Assembly: GCF_905163445.1 (NCBI RefSeq)
Contig: NC_053205.1
Span: 4,340,001 to 4,404,000 of the forward strand
Source of the DNA: Pararge aegeria
Lineage: Eukaryota; Arthropoda; Insecta; Lepidoptera; Nymphalidae
Direction of reading: 5' to 3'
DNA length: 64,000 nucleotides
Shown: one piece after another, positions 52,561 through 63,689 of the stretch
How the letters are laid out: the number at the start of each line of letters is the position of its first letter
Numbering within the stretch: position 1 is the first letter of the stretch
Notes under the pieces: model-generated
What the model was told of the DNA's origin: nothing
The model's database searches: none
What the model saw: the letters and a program-made list of their open reading frames with translations, nothing else
Translations under genes and position numbers: made by a program

Positions 52561-54379
52561 GTCTGTTTACACTGGACTAGTGGCTTAATAATTTCTTTTC
52601 TATTACATTTCAACGTCTAATTTCTAACAACCCACATAACTTTATAGATTTCTAAACACTTTACATATATTTTTAATAAAATATGGTGCATTCTCTATGA
52701 ATTTAATATACTTCAATTTGTGCTGTTGTAATTATAAGTTTATATGTCAGTTAGACTAAAAACTTTCGCTACATATTAATGCAGATAGCATCTATAGATT
52801 AGGTTATAGAACAAAGGAGTAAAGTATGGTCTTGGCCTATTTTTTAGTTCTATGTTCGGCCAATCACAGGGCTTGCTTAAACTGACGCGTCTCCTGATTG
52901 GTATTCTTTTGCAGATGCGGATTGGACGCTTTGCTTTGGTTAGCAAAAGCAAATAACAGCATGTTCATCCCTTGCAGACATAAATTTATACGTTTTCCTA
53001 ACCTTCGCAAAACTCAAATAAAAAAAAAATATCGGACGATTTTTTAGAGCCTGGCTTATTTAAATAAAGGAATAAAATTTTTGTAAGGTAAATTAATTTG
53101 TTCATTTTTTTAGATAGTGAAAAATAGTTTTTTTTAGTCACTTTGTCACACTTTAAAATATATTTTTTTAACAATCGTGAATCTTCTTTAAATTCATAGT
53201 AGACACGTATCTGAGTCAAGTACACTTACCTATTATCTATTGTATAAAAAAAAAAAAAAAACTTTTCCGTCAATATGTACTTAAAATAGTTCATAAACAT
53301 AACCCTCTATTTTATTAATAATGTTATATTAATTATATGACATTTGACATATTTAAAGTTTGTTTTAAAGAAGTAATGGTGAAATTGTATGTGTGTTTTG
53401 GAATTTTATGTCTCTTTGCAACAAAATAAACAGCTTTGCTCTCTTTAAAAGTTCACCACCACAGTTTCCAGAGCTTAAACGGCCTTTATTTCTCGATTGG
53501 TAACTGAGCCAATGCATAGTAATACTTTGTCAGTTTTTGTTTGGATTGTTCCACCGTCTTGGAGAATTAAAAAAAAATATATATGTCATAATGTATGTAT
53601 ATATATTGATTAAACTGGGCATGCAACCCAAAATTGTTTGATGGAATATTGTTTTTTTTTAGTGTCGAAGGTATATATAAAAAAAAAAATTAAAAAAATC
53701 CTTAAAAACTTTAATAGAAATATGTCAACTGTCATTATAATAAATTATACCATAACTTATCTCCTAAAACTAATTACATTACACATTTTGTGACCTTATT
53801 ATAGTAATATTCACTCAGTAATAACAACAATATGTCATATTTATTCATCATAATCAGTGTCTCCTGCCGCTAAAATCACGCAAATGTGGAATGATCTTTA
53901 TTACAAAAAAAAATAGATAGGAACAGATAATATTGTTTATATATTTTTTAATTTAAGTCAATAATATTTTATCAATTTTCAAATTTTATATAACTCAAGT
54001 TCAAACATGTTTTAATCTATGTTTCCATGTAACACAGTTTTTTTTACCAGTTTCAAGTAATTTTCATCTGAAATAAAAACTTATTTAAATCAAATTAAGC
54101 ATATAAAAACGTATCACGTATTTTTAAAGACCTGCAATGACTTTTTTTTATTTTATAAAAAAAAAACAATTATTAAATATTATAAGCTAAAAGAAATAAT
54201 TCACAGTTTTACTATTATATTATTATTTTATCGTAAACGATTTTGAATGTTACCAAATACACTGTATAGATGGCGTTGTCACAAAATATTGTTTTCTCGA
54301 GACGAAAGTTCGGGAACAGTTATAAAAATGCATAATTCGAGACAGTTATACAATAGAATAGGATCAAAGTATACCAGAG
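52561..54379. other. AT-rich intergenic stretch
   Basis: Holds a G/C-richer patch with three CCAAT/ATTGG motifs at about 52855-52940. The rest is A/T homopolymers with no exon or recognised repeat. Confidence 0.4.
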
Positions 54380-54439
54380 TTGATGACATCATGTTATTTA
54401 GTTTTTCTTCGAGAACTGACATCTAAAAATGCAACTAAT

Positions 54440-54790
54440 GTGGGGAATTTAGTTATGGGGTGACATTTAGATGGTCAAGTCCCACGGGTGTCTATACAGG
54501 GGTTCGTATTAGCTAAAGCTGTTATCACTATCGGCGTTCGTCGCTAGCATAGACATTATGGATATGAACGTACGGGTGTCCAACGAACTAAAATTTGAAT
54601 TACTATAAACACCAACATTAGTTCCAGAGAACTCCGTATGTCATATGTGGCGCTTCAAACGGGGACAAGATCTTAGCTGATGACAGAGATAATTTATTTC
54701 CAAGAACACCAACTTTCTAGTGAATTAATAGTGGGGTGTTGTCGTCCTACGGGTGGCAGTACAGGGGTTCGCATTAGCTAATTATTGTCA
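54440..54790 (-). pseudogene. Two decayed copies of the ATP-citrate lyase terminal exon end
   Basis: Minus-strand frames read PLYRHPWDLTI-stop-MSPHN-stop at about 54513-54452 and PLYCHP-stop-DDNT at about 54770-54735, against PLYRHPWDDITYMSPHN in the real exon at 55471. Copies are about 280 bp apart and share flanking sequence (GGGGTTCG(T/C)ATTAGCTAA), so exon end plus flank were duplicated together. Confidence 0.85.
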
Positions 54791-55470
54791 CCCATTTGGC
54801 GGTCAGCATTCGCATAGATTAAGGTACACTCATGACTGGTACATGATACATTTTTTAACAATGGTTATGTCAGAGATATTATTTAATTTTTTTTTTCCCA
54901 AGGAAGCCATCTAACGCACTAGTGATGTAATGGTTCGGTGCATGGGCGTAACCAGCTTCTGGTCTAGGGGGAGGGGCAAGTGAGATTTTTTCAGATAGGC
55001 TAAAATCGATACAGAAGCCAAAACTGTTTTTTTGTCTGTCTGTCTGTAGCTTGCCCGCCCATTTTTTAAGAGAGTTTATAAATTTTCAGCAGGTCTAGCA
55101 AAGGCAGGAGACAAATATTATATTCCCTGACAAGCTATATAATTACCGTGCTAAAGGATCATGGAATATTATTTGGATTTTATTTCCACTTGTGCGCCAG
55201 TGCTCTGAGAGTTGATAAAGCTGCGGTAGAAGATACATTTATATTTTTTCCCCTGAGATATAATTGTGTCTTTCTCGTAGCTTTAGGTTAAGGTTGGCGT
55301 ACGAAGTTATCACCGTCCCCTTACAATTATTTAAACATATATGAACGCTATATAAGTGCCTGTGATAGGCCTACATGAATAAAGAAATTTTGAATTTCAA
55401 TTTGAAATTTCTTCTCTATACTAGCCTCCCCCCCTTCCCTCCCTTCCTGGGTACGCGCATGGCGGGGTGT

Positions 55471-55633
55471 TCAGTTATGGGGCGACATGTAGGTGATGTC
55501 GTCCCACGGGTGGCGGTATAGGGGTTGCTTCAGACGCTTCTGGTCGAGGTAGTGTCCAACCAGTCCGATGGTGCGGCCAAGCACGAACAGGGCGTTGATC
55601 GAGCCCATCGCGATGTAGTTGTCACCCTCCTCC
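55471..55633 (-). CDS. ACLY: ATP-citrate lyase last exon
   Basis: Encodes EEGDNYIAMGSINALFVLGR, TIGLVGHYLDQKRLKQPLYR and HPWDDITYMSPHN then TGA. The acceptor CAACAG and the codon join (P) agree with the upstream exon. Confidence 0.95.
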
Positions 55634-58600
55634 CTGTTGGTCAAAGCGTTGGTTATACATCCAAACCATAGATTATTCTGGTACATAATACTGTTATAGT
55701 CTGTCATTATGACCTCTCGAACTTAGTGAGTTTCGATGCGCAGTATAAATTAAAAAAAAAAACACTCCAGCGCCATTGGACTGTTCTCCGATAGCCCATG
55801 TGTAAAAGTATTCATCATATCAATCTTTTACACATCGTGAGGAAACCTGCATACGTAAGAGTTCTCCATAATGTTCTCAATGGTGTGTGAAGCCCACCAG
55901 TCCGCACTGTGCCAGCGTGGTGGTATCTGGATGCGTGCCCTGTAGTGGGCCGGTAATCGGTTGATATGACTATATACTTATTTAAATATTGACATTGATT
56001 TTACAATGTGAATATACTTTTGACGACCTTCCTGGCGCAGCGGTGGCCGCTGTGAATTTAAGTAGGAGGTCTCCGGGTTCGATTCCCGGCAGAGGCATTT
56101 TCGGAATTTATAATTTCAAAATTTTCTCTGGTCTGGTCTGGTGGGAGGCTTTGGCCAGTTACCACCCTACCGACAAAGACGTGCCGCTAAGCGATTCAGT
56201 GTTCCAGTGCGATACGAGAAACCGATTAGGGGTATTACTAGGTACCATACTCCGTAACAGGTTAGCCCGCTACCATCTTAGAGTGCATCATCACTTACCA
56301 CCAGGTGAGATTGCAGTCAAGGGCTGACTTGTAGTGGAATAAAAAAAACTTTTTCTTTTTTACTTATTACGCATACTAAAATTGTACGCTCGGCTGTGGG
56401 TGTACTATTATGAATAATTTTCTAGGCCTTGTCAACTGCTTTTCTATGTGTAAACAGTGAACAATACCATTCTATTCTATTCTCATGACGATGATATGCA
56501 AAAGATAGCTTATCTCAGAGCTCACTACGTCTCGTGGCATGCGCAGTCACGACACGATATCTCTGTTTATGTAAGTATTTATGTATATTATTCGTAAAAA
56601 TTATTCAAAGTATATTTATTATTATTTATTTAATTTATGAATTTAAATAAATTTTGAATTTTTTGAACTTTATTTATTGACGGGTACTCACGGTGTGAAC
56701 AGCTGGCAGTGCCGGAACATGTCCACCATCGCCGCGGCAACGATGCCGTCAACGTTGAGGATCAGGTTTGGCTTCTTGCGCGTGGTGATCGCCTCCACGT
56801 CGAGCGCGTACCGCGTCACTGGCCACGCGGGCCAGCGTGACGTCACGTACGCCTTCAGCTCGCGGACTCGCGAGTCGGGGTTGTTGATAGACTTCACCCT
56901 GCGACACGAGGGAGAGCACATCAAATTTTGAAACGCCATGAAAAAGGAGGAACTTCAATGGGGCCCACATATAAATAATTTATATTATTATAATGTTAAG
57001 GCTAACACGTAATAATAATAATTTATTCACAAGAATGTAGGTACATAGAATCCAGTAGATTCTACCAGTTGGTGTATTATTATTATTATTAAACTCTTTA
57101 TTTGTATACCACAACATTAACATATTTAAAATATAACAAAAACAGAAACATCGAAAGAAGTAGTAATACAAAAGGCGGCCTTATCGATTAATAGCGATAA
57201 GGCCGCCTTTTAAAGGTGTATGAATATTTCACATTTTCAAAAATGTTACAGCATTCAGATTAAATTAAGGAAGTACTTAACAATTTAAAAAAAAAGATAA
57301 AAAAAGCTCGGGTATAAATGCTCTAACTTCATTGCTAAATATTAACTCAACTGTGAGATGGTGATAACAAAACCAAATACCTGGCTAAATTTGTTCTGGG
57401 CTCTTTTTAGACCAGTGCGCGTTTGGAACCCTCTCACATTAGTTTTAAGCTAACGAATGCAGTTATCCCCATCAGCTCACAATAATGTAAACATATATGT
57501 ATGAACGCTTCACACGTGCCTGTGATAGAATATCGGTATCGGAGCGAAACGTGCGTAGAGGGTACATTGAAGAAATTATAAATAACACCATACAGATTCT
57601 CCTGCTATTCGCGTAGTATAGCAAATTAAGCGTAATTTTCATAATAAACATTTTTGCTATATTATTATTATACATATACATTATACATATAGATATATTA
57701 GTCTCGATTTCTGGTTTCTCACCTGTGTCCAATGCCCATGATGAGTTCACCCTTGGCGCGCTTCTCATTGACAAACTCCTGAGGGTGTTGGCCCCGGTCG
57801 TACGCTGCGCAGAAGTCCAACGCCGCGCGGTCCAACGCGCCGCCGAAACGATCTCCCTGAAAACGTTAATAGTAATTACCTTTTTTGAAGTTATACTTCT
57901 TTTGGCGCGTTAGGGAAAAATTATGCGAATATTTTTTTAAGATGCGCGCGCACACCGTCACAAAAAACCGACACCCTGAAGTTAGCTATAAGGTTTGACA
58001 GTGTACACTTTCAATTGTCAGTGTGCGGGCGCAATCCGGTGATTCAGTATATTCAAATTTTAATGTTCAGTGTAACTTGGTTGTCCGATAATGAGTCTAT
58101 ATTAATCTTTTTTTAGTTATAGAGTCTTTAATTATGTTTATTATGTCCATTTCTTTAATTATGTAGCTTTTTTTTGTAATATTTAAGTCAACTTTATTTA
58201 ACTATGCGTTAAAATAAAAGTTTCAACGTATTAAATACCTTTTTTCTATTGCCAGTTTAGTTTATTCTAAAAACGTAGAATAACAAATAAATAATAAATA
58301 AATATACTTTGACAATACACACATCGCCATCTAAGCCCAAAAGTAAGCGTAGCTTGTGTTACCGGTACTAAGTTAGCTGAAGAATATTAAGAATATTATT
58401 TTGTGAATAAAATAAACATAAATACTTATCATATACATATAAACACCCAGACACTGAAAAACTTACATGTTCATAACAAAAACGTTTTCCAGTTGCGGGA
58501 ATCGAACCCACGGCCTTGGACACAGAAAGCAGGGTCGCCGCCCACTGCGCCAATCGGCTGTCAAAAAACAGAGAAATGCACTCACGATGGTCAACAGGCC

Positions 58601-61600
58601 GCTGACGACGGACGATATGAGGTCTTTGCCCGCGCGCGCCGTCACCATGGTGTTGTGGGCGCCGGACACCGCGGGCCCGTGGTCCGCCGTCACTATCAGC
58701 ACCAGCTCGAAGAACTTGCACGCCCAGTCCGGCAGCTCCTTCTGGAACCTGCGTACACAAATCTGATTATAGAATAAATAAATAAATATACTACGACAAT
58801 ACAAACACCGCGATCTAGCCCCAAAAAGTAAGCATAGCTTGTGTTATGGGTACTGAGATGACTGATGAATATTTTTATGAATTATATAAATAAATACTCA
58901 GAATATACATATTATAAACACCCAACACTGAGAAACATTCATGCTCATCACACACACATTTTCCAGTAGTGGGAATCGAACCCACGGCCTTGGGCTCAGA
59001 AAGCAGGGTCGCTGCAAACTGCGCCAATCGGCCGTCAAATTATGTCATCATCATCATCATCTCAACCCATTACGGTCCACTACAAGGCAAAGGTCTCCTC
59101 CCACAATGAGAAGGGGTCAGGCCGTAGTCCACCACGCTGGCCCAGTGCGGATTGGTGGACTTTGGGATGGCGCCACATTTGCATCAGGGTGGGTAACTCT
59201 TAAAAGAAGCGCCAAATATAAATATTGTTAGAGTAGGCTTGAAAAATAAACAAGGAAGTATGGAGATACAAGGAAGTAAGGTTATATTTACCACAATATT
59301 TTGTACAACGTAAGTTGTTGAAATTCTCAATAATTAACTACTTAAGTCGATAATGACATTAAATTTTTTAACTCGGCATACTTCAATTCATCTACGATTG
59401 CTACATTCATACCATACCCTGTGCATCCACCAGCGCCATTGTGGAGGATTTTTGAACTGTTATTTAGCGCATACAACTGGACACTTTTTCAACTTTTCTC
59501 CCATATAGATGACTCTCCTTACCTCTACCCTCCATAGCGAAAACGCTCACCGGGTGTCATGGCCGCCCTCGTGACGTCATAAGCATATCAGAGTTATGGG
59601 AGTAAGTCCTTATTCCATAGCTAAAGATTATAGATTTTTGTATTGATAATAAAATATTCAGTACGGATAGTTACAAAATACTTGATATACTCAGAGATTT
59701 TCAAAGTTCATCATATCAACCCATTATTAGCCCACTGCACGGGTCTCCTCTCACAGACAAGGGGTTAGGGCCGTAACCCACTAAGCTGGTCACGTGCGTA
59801 TTGGTGGACTTCACACATCTTTGAGAACTTTATAGAGAGTTCTCAGGTATGCAGGTTTCCTCACGATGCTTTCCTTCAACGTTGGAGCAAGTGATATTTA
59901 AATTGTTTAAAATTAGTCATGTAAAAGTTCGAACTGGGCTATTACCGCTTTTTTCAAATTTCAAGCGGTACAAAATTATATTTACCTAGACGTGACGTCT
60001 TAATATTACAGCTTCATTTATTGAAAATAAATACAAACCGCACTTAGAATATAAAAAAATACGTTTTTCACATGAATCATAATACATCATTAGACAAATA
60101 TGTACATTATTTTAGCGATCTTTTTTTACTGTCATTGGTGGATTATGAAAATTAAGCTTAATTTGCTATACTTTACAATGAATAAATGTTAAGCAACAAT
60201 TATTCATTGTAAAGCCAACATCTCCTGAGGATGCTCCGGTTTCGGAGCGAAACGTGCGTAGAGAGTACATTTCCGAAGATCAGTTTGGTGTGGAGTATAA
60301 GAAATTATAAATTACACCATACAGATTCTCCTGCTGTTCGCGGTGTATAGCAAATTAAGCTTCATTTTCATAATATACTAGCGTACCCAGCCCGCTTCGC
60401 TGGGCTAGATTTTGCTTTATTTTATTTAAACAACAATAAACAAACTTACATCATGAAATTTTTAATTTAAGTCTCATAATATATTAAATCATTTATTTCT
60501 CTCCGTATTCATTCTATTCTATTCTCTTCTCGAGCGGATGAAGATCATTTTCTACACCCATGCACACCCAACAATAGAATATCATCATAGTAAATAAAAG
60601 CTGTACTTGACAGTTTGACAGTTCAAAAATAGGAGTGCTCCGATCGTCACCAAACTTTACAGGATTACTCGCCAGGTCAATCCGGAGATTCCCTGAAAGT
60701 TTCATTGAAATCGGTCCAGCCGTTTCGGAGCTTTTACGGAACATACCCACACACTTTCTCTTTTATATATATAGAAAGATAGATAGATAGAAGAATTATG
60801 GATTTCCGCAAAGTAGTCATTGGTGGGTTTAAAAACTATGTTCTGACCTGCCACATCAAAAGGTACGCGAACATCGTTCATGGAGGCTGAATCCTTGAGC
60901 TTAGGGCTATAAGATACAGCGCTATGGTAGTAACACCACTCACCACAACAGACTGATGGTGCCACCAACGCCCAACTGTCGCTCCAACACCGCGCTGATG
61001 GGTACTCCGCAGTAGCTTAGCTCCTGACCCCGCTCGTCGCAGATCGTGCTTATGAAAGCCGCTGGTTTGCGGATTATTCCCAGCTTCTGTGAATATACAA
61101 ACAAATGAAAAATTATTTTTTGAAGTTATTGAGCGCGTTAGGGTAAACGATGAGTGTAAATTTTTACGATGCGCGCGCACACCGTCCCAAAAAGCCGACA
61201 CCCTGAAGTTAGCTATGAGGTTTGACTTTGAATTGTCAATGTCTGCGGGCTCATTCCGGTGATTTAATTGATTCAATTGTACAAAAATCTCAAATTTTAA
61301 TGTTGAGTGAAACTTGATTGTCCGATAACGAGTCCATTAGTGTTCCAAACTTTATTATGTTTATTATGACCAATAACATTTCTTTAATTGTATATATTAT
61401 AATTATATTTATTTAACTTAATTGTATCGCTGGTTGCACTATCCCGTTTTCGATAACCTAATTCTCTACCATAAAGGGTTGTCTGGAGGAGATCGCTTAA
61501 AGCGATAAGACCGCCTTTGCGCATCTTATATATATGTAAAGAACTCTTTTCTCGAGTTCATATATCGAACCTTTTCTGAAAGTCACCAATGTTTTTACAG

Positions 61601-63465
61601 TGATAAGTGACATAAAGAAAAGGATGTTTAAGAAGAAATTATTTTGATTTTAAAGACCTGAAGTAAGGGCTTTAAATGTTGTTTCTTGTATTTTCACAGA
61701 AACGCAATATCGTCTTTATTTCAACTACCCATTGAAGGGAGTATTATAAACAAGTAATATTATAAATTTACACCGATGCTAGTATCAAAGGAGTGGGAGC
61801 AGTGCTTAAACAAGAAGATAAAAATGGGGATGGTAAACCAGTTGCTTATTTTTCGAAAAAATTAAGTGAATCACAAAAGAAGAAGAAGGCAATATATCTG
61901 GAATGTCTAGCAATAAAAGAAGCTGTGAATTATTGGCAGCACTGGCTTATGGGAAAAGAATTTATGGTATACTCTATTACAATTTATTTTTTATTTTACT
62001 TTTATTTCTTGTTTTCGCTTTTAATTTGTGCAATAAAGACTTTATCTATCTATCTATGTAGAAATATTGTTTTGTGATATTTAAATACACTTCATTTAAC
62101 TATATATAACGCGTTATAATAAAACTTTCATGGCATTAAATATCTTTTTTCTATTAGTAGTGTCGTTTTTTCTAAAAACGTAGAATAAGAAGAATGGTAA
62201 AATTTTTGAAAATATTTTCATTTTAATACGCCAAGTTATAACTTCGAAAGCATGTACATAAGTACCCAAGCTTTTTTTTAATACTCGAATTCTAAAGCCT
62301 AGCTTAAGAACCTAAGAAGTAAATACGAAGGCGTAAATTTAAGAGTAGTGTTTTCTGAATTTTCTTTGGTCTGATCTAGCCTCCCAGGCTTTGGCCGTGA
62401 GGTATAATTGGCGTGCACTTCATACATGTACAAAAGCACTGCATACCAAAAAATTGAAATATAGCCTATGTAAGAGGAGGATATTTTCCATTTTATGCAA
62501 TTTTCCTGCTGTATGCATACCCTGGTAAGAAACCCAGTGCACGCCACTGGGTACAACCGGCAAGCCGGTAAAGAAGTGCGGCCAACGTTCCGGTATGATG
62601 CCGTGTAGAAACAGTTTAATATAACTATCATAACCCCTTATACGTTAGCCCTTTGCCATCTTATCTGCATAATCTCTAACAAATAGGTGATTTAGCAAAA
62701 ACCTAATAAGTGCGAATTTAAAAAAAAAACACCATCACCATCAACCCAGTACCAACTGACGGCCGATTGGCGCAGTGGGCAGCGACCCTGATTTCTGAGT
62801 CCAGAACAATGTTTAAGACGATTTAAATGCATGCAAATTTTAACTTAAAAAAAAAATTAAAAACATTTATATTTGGATTACGTCAAATATATAAGTTAAT
62901 TAAATTACAATGTCAATTTTAAGTCCGATGCTATATATATATACATATATATAATTAATTTAATTTAGGCCTTAAGTACCAGTAAAGTACACATATACGG
63001 AATAATAACATTTTTCAATAAAATATTGTTTTAATTTATATTTAAGCTTTAATATATACTAAGATTTTTATCACTCGGCTCTTTCGGTAATTTATTGCAA
63101 AACTTAGCCATAAACTGTGCCACATTAAAAATACTTTTGCCAAACTGCGCAGATGAATGTTTTAAAAAAAAAAAACCTTGCACTCTCCTCTTGAATACAA
63201 CACCTTCATAAATGTACTGGCATGCACTAGTCAATATTTTTTATTTTTGGAAGTGAGGTTTGCATTTAGCTGTTGGTTTTAGGAGATATATTTAATTGCT
63301 TAATACGCAAAGAACAAACTTTCCACTTCAAAAATGGAGGCTTTGCTTGCCTTTGACTTTGATCAAAGTACTCACCCTTGCCCAATCGTAGTCCATGGGG
63401 ACTTTAGGGGGTTCAATCTCCTCCTTCACAATTATCTTGCCTTCGGACACCAGTTTCTTGTACAC
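55471..63465 (-). CDS. ACLY: ATP-citrate lyase, C-terminal 299 residues (six exons, 5' partial)
   Basis: Exons in order of transcription: 63465-63376, 61086-60944, 58748-58586, 57856-57723, 56898-56692, 55633-55471. All junctions are GT-AG in matching phases. The enzyme makes cytosolic acetyl-CoA and oxaloacetate from citrate, CoA and ATP, feeding lipid synthesis. This part is the citrate-synthase-homology region. Catalytic-type residues are visible: His in TADHGPAVSGAHN, His in GIGHRVKSINNPD and Asp in LILNVDG. The end YLDQKRLKQPLYRHPWDDIT matches the animal enzyme nearly residue for residue, and the length equals the last 299 residues of the human protein as remembered. The CoA-ligase and ATP-grasp parts lie beyond 64000. 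ATPCL is the fly name. Confidence 0.95.
56025..56340 (+). mobile_element. tRNA-derived SINE (family B), near full length
   Basis: CGACCTTCCTGGCGCAGCGG, intact B box GGGTTCGATTCCCGG, TCTGGTCTGGTCTGGTGG, and tail CCACCAGGTGAGATTGCAGT ending in an A-rich run. Confidence 0.8.
56692..56898 (-). CDS. ACLY: ATP-citrate lyase exon (second to last)
   Basis: Encodes VKSINNPDSRVRELKAYVTS, RYALDVEAITTRKKPNLILN, and VDGIVAAAMVDMFRHCQLFT. The Asp of NVDG is the citrate-synthase-like catalytic Asp. Confidence 0.95.
57085..57215 (-). repeat. LINE tail forming a 17-bp inverted repeat
   Basis: AAAAGGCGGCCTTATCG at 57170-57186 faces CGATAAGGCCGCCTTTT at 57195-57211, reflecting two oppositely oriented tails of the same family. 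Confidence 0.7.
57270..57545 (+). repeat. CACCCGGCTAAG-family retroelement tail, diverged
   Basis: AAGCTCGGGTATAAATGCTC, ACCTGGCTAAATTTGTTCTG and GAACCCTCTCACATTAGTTT match 10480-10660. Confidence 0.6.
57723..57856 (-). CDS. ACLY: ATP-citrate lyase exon (third to last)
   Basis: Encodes GDRFGGALDRAALDFCAAYD, RGQHPQEFVNEKRAKGELIM and GIGH plus the first two bases of Arg. The His of GIGHR is catalytic in the family. Confidence 0.95.
57885..58105 (+). repeat. MITE-like repeat (GAAGTTATACTTC family)
   Basis: Starts 27 bp from the acceptor of the 57723-57856 exon. It matches 61115-61345 directly and 2216-2420 inverted. Confidence 0.65.
58300..58565 (-). mobile_element. tRNA-derived SINE (family A), near full length
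   Basis: Minus strand from GACAGCCGATTGGCGCAGTG through GGTTCGATTCCCGCAACTGG to the TATATTTATTTATT tail. It ends about 20 bp from the donor of the 58586-58748 exon. Confidence 0.8.
58586..58748 (-). CDS. ACLY: ATP-citrate lyase exon (fourth to last)
   Basis: Encodes FQKELPDWACKFFELVLIVT, ADHGPAVSGAHNTMVTARAG and KDLISSVVSGLLTI. TADHGPAVSGAHNT is the signature of the citrate-synthase-homology domain. Confidence 0.96.
58780..59037 (-). mobile_element. tRNA-derived SINE (family A), near full length
   Basis: Minus strand GACGGCCGATTGGCGCAGTT, GGTTCGATTCCCACTACTGG and the family body. It begins about 25 bp upstream of the acceptor of the 58586-58748 exon. Confidence 0.8.
59038..60377. other. Repeat-filled ATP-citrate lyase intron
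   Basis: Contains SINE-type pieces with CCACCACGCTGGCCCAGTGC (about 59130), a family-C-like SINE (59700-59970) and the CTTTTCGCGGAGTATAGC-family MITE (60140-60375). No further exon. Confidence 0.5.
60378..60775 (-). mobile_element. Non-autonomous Helitron, copy 3
   Basis: Minus-strand counterpart of 676-1052: TC start at 60775 and hairpin plus CTAG end at 60378. A TAGA simple repeat follows at 60771-60791. Confidence 0.8.
60944..61086 (-). CDS. ACLY: ATP-citrate lyase exon (fifth to last)
   Basis: Encodes KLGIIRKPAAFISTICDERG, QELSYCGVPISAVLERQLGV and GGTISLLW. CDERGQEL is conserved in animal ATP-citrate lyases. Confidence 0.95.
61115..61345 (+). repeat. MITE-like repeat (GAAGTTATACTTC family)
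   Basis: GCGCGCGCACACCGTC, CCGACACCCTGAAGTTAGCT and TTGTCCGATAACGAGTCC match 57885-58105. Confidence 0.6.
61765..61975 (+). mobile_element. Ty3/gypsy-type retrotransposon RNase H fragment
   Basis: Frame TDASIKGVGAVLKQEDKNGD, KPVAYFSKKLSESQ and EAVNYWQHWLMGKEF. TDAS...GxGAVL...PVAYFSKKL is the RNase H domain that follows reverse transcriptase in LTR retrotransposons. Only this piece is present, inside an ATP-citrate lyase intron, and no LTRs were seen. Confidence 0.8.
62408..62555 (+). repeat. MITE with TGGCGTGCACT / AGTGCACGCCA inverted ends
   Basis: TTGGCGTGCACTTCATACAT at the left and AACCCAGTGCACGCCACTGG at the right, with perfect 11-bp inverted ends. The interrupted copy at 7412-7530 has the same left end. 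Confidence 0.7.
62758..62805 (+). mobile_element. tRNA-derived SINE (family A), 5' stub
   Basis: GACGGCCGATTGGCGCAGTG GGCAGCGACC then TTTCTGAGTCCAG; the B box and body are missing. Confidence 0.65.
63376..63465 (-). CDS. ACLY: ATP-citrate lyase exon (sixth to last; most upstream in window)
   Basis: Encodes VYKKLVSEGKIIVKEEIEPP and KVPMDYDWAR in phase 0. PPxVPMDYxWAR is conserved. Upstream exons lie beyond 64000. Confidence 0.94.
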
Positions 63466-63689
63466 CTTAAACAAAACACACATCGTTGTTAAACTTACAA
63501 TTTGAAGATTAAACTACTACTTTTTATTGTTTTCTTCTGTTCTTGACTTTTCTGGCTTCTTCATGACATATAAATAAATATTGTATATATTATTAAAAGC
63601 ATATATACTATTTAATGTTTTATATTATATGTGTATTATATGAAGTATATTTTATTTTAATATTTAAATATCATTTTGAGTACACCCTA

